Assembly: GCA_963921795.1 (NCBI GenBank)
Contig: OY997649.1
Location: 35,191,080 to 35,255,079, forward strand
Reading direction: 5' to 3'
Origin: Nannobrachium achirus
Taxonomy: Eukaryota; Chordata; Actinopteri; Myctophiformes; Myctophidae
DNA: 64,000 nt
The translations under genes and the position numbers were made by a program. The first letter of the stretch is position 1. Each line of letters begins with the position of its first letter. Under the pieces are notes generated by a model, which saw nothing but the letters and a program-made list of their open reading frames with translations, was not told the origin of the DNA and did not search any database. Shown piece after piece: positions 62,959 through 64,000 of the stretch.

Positions 62959-63726
62959 CCCAGCCTTTCGTAGGAGCGGCATGCAGTGAGATATCGCTAC
63001 TGTGAGAGGGAGTGCCTTTCACACAGGCTTCCAATGTATCCGTTTACCAACCATTTTGATTGGGCTAAGATATGGTTCCTTCTTACAGAAAAGTGTTTTC
63101 TGAATATATAATATATATATATAAAATACCGATGGGGGGATATAGAGAATAACAGTTAAAACTAATGAACAGCTAGTAAAACAAAATAATAACTAGAAAG
63201 GTGCAATTCTGGGAAATTGCAAGTGTGGTTGCACTGACGCGAGTCGCAAGAATTCCACTGGGAACTGAGTTCCATCTTCCCGAGTATATAATATATTGTG
63301 ATGTCATGTGAAGTCATGTGAAGATGTCATGTGACAACAGTATGTGAAGCATGACCAAAAGCTTCACCTTTCTTTTGTGCAAAGATGAACAAAAAGCATG
63401 CAGGTTCACTTTGCTGGCAAAAAAAGTCTCTGCCAAGAACAATAGTTTGTTGCCTATAGCAACCACACTAATTGCAGACTATTGCAATGTATTTACTTTT
63501 ACTGCATCATGATTCTCTCTAAACAGCTATTATTTTCATACTGTGATTGGGCTTACGAACCTCACACAGGTAACACTCAATGTACGTTTGTGACAGTTTG
63601 AGAAGTTTCAGGAGGCAAAAGGCTCTTCTTACCGTCAATGATTCTCTTTTACGGCCACTTGTGATGAAGGTAAACCCCTGCGTTTCAATGGCAACACCAG
63701 CTTTCTGTATATGTTCTTCAGCATAC
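50979..63726 (-). CDS. Dynamin/EHD-like GTPase with C-terminal membrane segments, 3' part
   Basis: Ten exons on the minus strand in transcript order: 63633-63726, 62466-62520, 56509-56649, 56234-56394, 56013-56111, 52678-52823, 51944-52115, 51493-51605, 51284-51371, 50979-51032. They keep frame for 373 codons plus TAA. The G3 motif is FVDTPGL; the G4 motif is LSKAD. The spacing [15 protein letters not shown]...[10 protein letters not shown]...[10 protein letters not shown] resembles the EHD/dynamin layout. Two hydrophobic stretches follow ([15 protein letters not shown] and [18 protein letters not shown]), predicting membrane anchoring, then a basic segment and a tail ending AAEYDF. The P-loop exon lies right of the window. 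The last exon is inferred from an acceptor and phase; if its intron is retained the protein ends [10 protein letters not shown] cannot name the orthologue. Confidence 0.85.
52442..52604 (-). mobile_element. TTAA-bordered small element with hairpin, inverted orientation
   Basis: TTAACCACTTGAA at 52442 and GATTCAAGTGTTCAA near 52604. Read on the minus strand it has the hairpin (52523-52576), then CCAAGTACAGAGCC, the same order as 24368-24561. Confidence 0.65.
53295..54692. mobile_element. Long foldback element with TTAAAGGGATATTTCAC ends
   Basis: The left arm (53295 to about 53474) reappears inverted at about 54505-54692: CATCCTGCAGGACTCCTCC pairs with the GGAG..TGTCCTGCAGGA block, and GGTGTTCATAAAAGCCTGAT with its complement. 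The interior carries a complete hAT-like element and a piece of the ATATGGGCATT repeat. In an intron of the GTPase gene. Confidence 0.85.
53475..54102. mobile_element. hAT-like element with TAGGGGTCGACCGAT ends, nested
   Basis: Starts TAGGGGTCGACCGATATGGG and ends CGATAATCGGTCGATCCCTA. Exact 8-bp duplication CTTCAAAC (53467-53474, 54103-54110). Rich in CGATAT words, no transposase. Confidence 0.93.
54713..55665 (+). pseudogene. 5'-truncated non-LTR retrotransposon, 3' end
   Basis: Open from about 54735 to the stop at 55170 with [47 protein letters not shown] and [16 protein letters not shown], the region following the RT domain in fish LINEs. The 3' UTR ends AATTTCCCCCTTGGGATAAT, then AAAGG and a (TATC)n tail at about 55645-55664. 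The RT core and everything upstream are missing. A run of CCTAACCCTAACCCTAACCC directly precedes the truncation. Confidence 0.8.
56695..56830. repeat. (TA)n with (ATAC)n block
   Basis: About 39 TA units followed by ACAC and six ATAC units, in an intron of the GTPase gene close to an exon acceptor at 56650. Confidence 0.95.
57567..57934. repeat. Two hairpin-module copies 240 bp apart
   Basis: 57567-57636 (AAATAGCAGATGTACAAGCT ... CGAGCTTGTAGATCTGCTA) and 57879-57934 (AAATAGCAGATCTACAAGCC ... GTGAGCTTGTATATCTGCT). Between them is text like the hAT copy interior (GGGGTCCGTGGTCAAATACA, TTTTGGGGGTCATTC). Host borders unresolved. Confidence 0.7.
58580..58652. repeat. Hairpin-module copy
   Basis: AAAATAGCTGATCTACAAGC at left and GATCTAGTAGATCAGCATTT at right; the right arm is degraded. 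Confidence 0.7.
58700..60455. other. Intron of the GTPase gene, no exon seen
   Basis: Short open frames only, none with family features. A (TA)n/A-rich patch sits at 59030-59070. Confidence 0.5.
60458..62023. mobile_element. 1.57-kb repeat with AATTGTGGGCTCG / CGAGCCCACAATT ends
   Basis: Inverted ends of about 14 bp. The left end forms a small hairpin (GCTCGCC, TATA, AGGCGAGC). Inside, a block of about 270 bp (TTTATGCAAATTATTCTTCT, then GCCTCTAAATCATACATGCA) occurs twice, about 455 bp apart, each followed by GGCCAAAGGGGGGCGCTATA. Near the right end is ATAGCTGCAAGCAGCGATAA. No ORF over 85 codons. Lies in an intron of the GTPase gene. Confidence 0.7.
62888..62956. repeat. (GT)n tract
   Basis: About 34 GT units in an intron of the GTPase gene. 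Confidence 0.95.
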
Positions 63727-64000
63727 CTGAAATAACACCAGTGAAGGTTTAAATTAAAGGAGCCAATTCCAAGCCAGTTTAATTGCAGGCTCAACAATAT
63801 CTACTTGCTAAAGTCTGACTTATAATTTGTCATACAACAGTGTAGCACGCCCCAAAGATTATGGATTTGCATGAATTTCTGGCATGTGACACCGTCGTAC
63901 AAGGCATTATAAATTAAGCATTACCGGTGCTTCACATGCTTTTACTGTGCCTACCCATATGAGCCACAAGAGGCACCGTACTTTGTTGTAGTATATCAAT

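Overview
The window is vertebrate nuclear DNA, most likely from a ray-finned (teleost) fish. The evidence is split genes with GT-AG introns, proteins that read as fish orthologues of vertebrate families, an intact L2-clade LINE, tRNA-derived SINEs, many short terminal-inverted-repeat elements with clear target-site duplications, and very many dinucleotide microsatellites. There is no operon-like layout and nothing prokaryotic. The species cannot be named from sequence alone.

Layout. (1) 1-6028, plus strand: the 3' part of lztr1 (11 exons; the last Kelch repeats and two BTB/BACK modules; adaptor for a CUL3 ubiquitin ligase acting on RAS-family GTPases). (2) 8663-9319, plus: a single-exon claudin-like four-pass membrane protein. 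(3) 9.3-22 kb: gene-poor, with a full-length L2 LINE on the minus strand (about 12.18-15.87 kb), decayed retroelement pieces and several small elements. (4) 27714-46235, plus: complete aifm3 in 19 coding exons (599 codons plus stop), with N-terminal Rieske [2Fe-2S] and C-terminal FAD/NAD oxidoreductase domains; its first coding intron is about 7 kb. lztr1 and aifm3 also lie close together in human 22q11.21, so this looks like conserved synteny. (5) 46.2-51 kb: a convergent intergenic space with one unexplained ORF. (6) 50979-63726, minus: the last ten exons of a dynamin/EHD-like GTPase with two C-terminal hydrophobic segments; its P-loop exon lies beyond the right edge.

The genes look like independent single-copy loci and no shared pathway is evident. 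The most unusual content is in the non-coding DNA. A hairpin about 50-75 bp long, with arms close to AGATCTACAAGCTCAC and its reverse complement, occurs about 18 times. It sits inside at least three kinds of small element whose ends are otherwise unrelated: hAT-like elements with 8-bp duplications, TTAA-bordered elements, and a GTAAAAGTACT-rich repeat. Other notable items are a two-copy family with 9-bp duplications, a near-perfect Harbinger-like palindrome, several nested insertions that give relative insertion order, and a single in-frame TGA that splits the otherwise open LINE reading frame.

Exon boundaries were read by eye from splice sites, reading phase and recalled family similarity. 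All three multi-exon models keep frame exactly.
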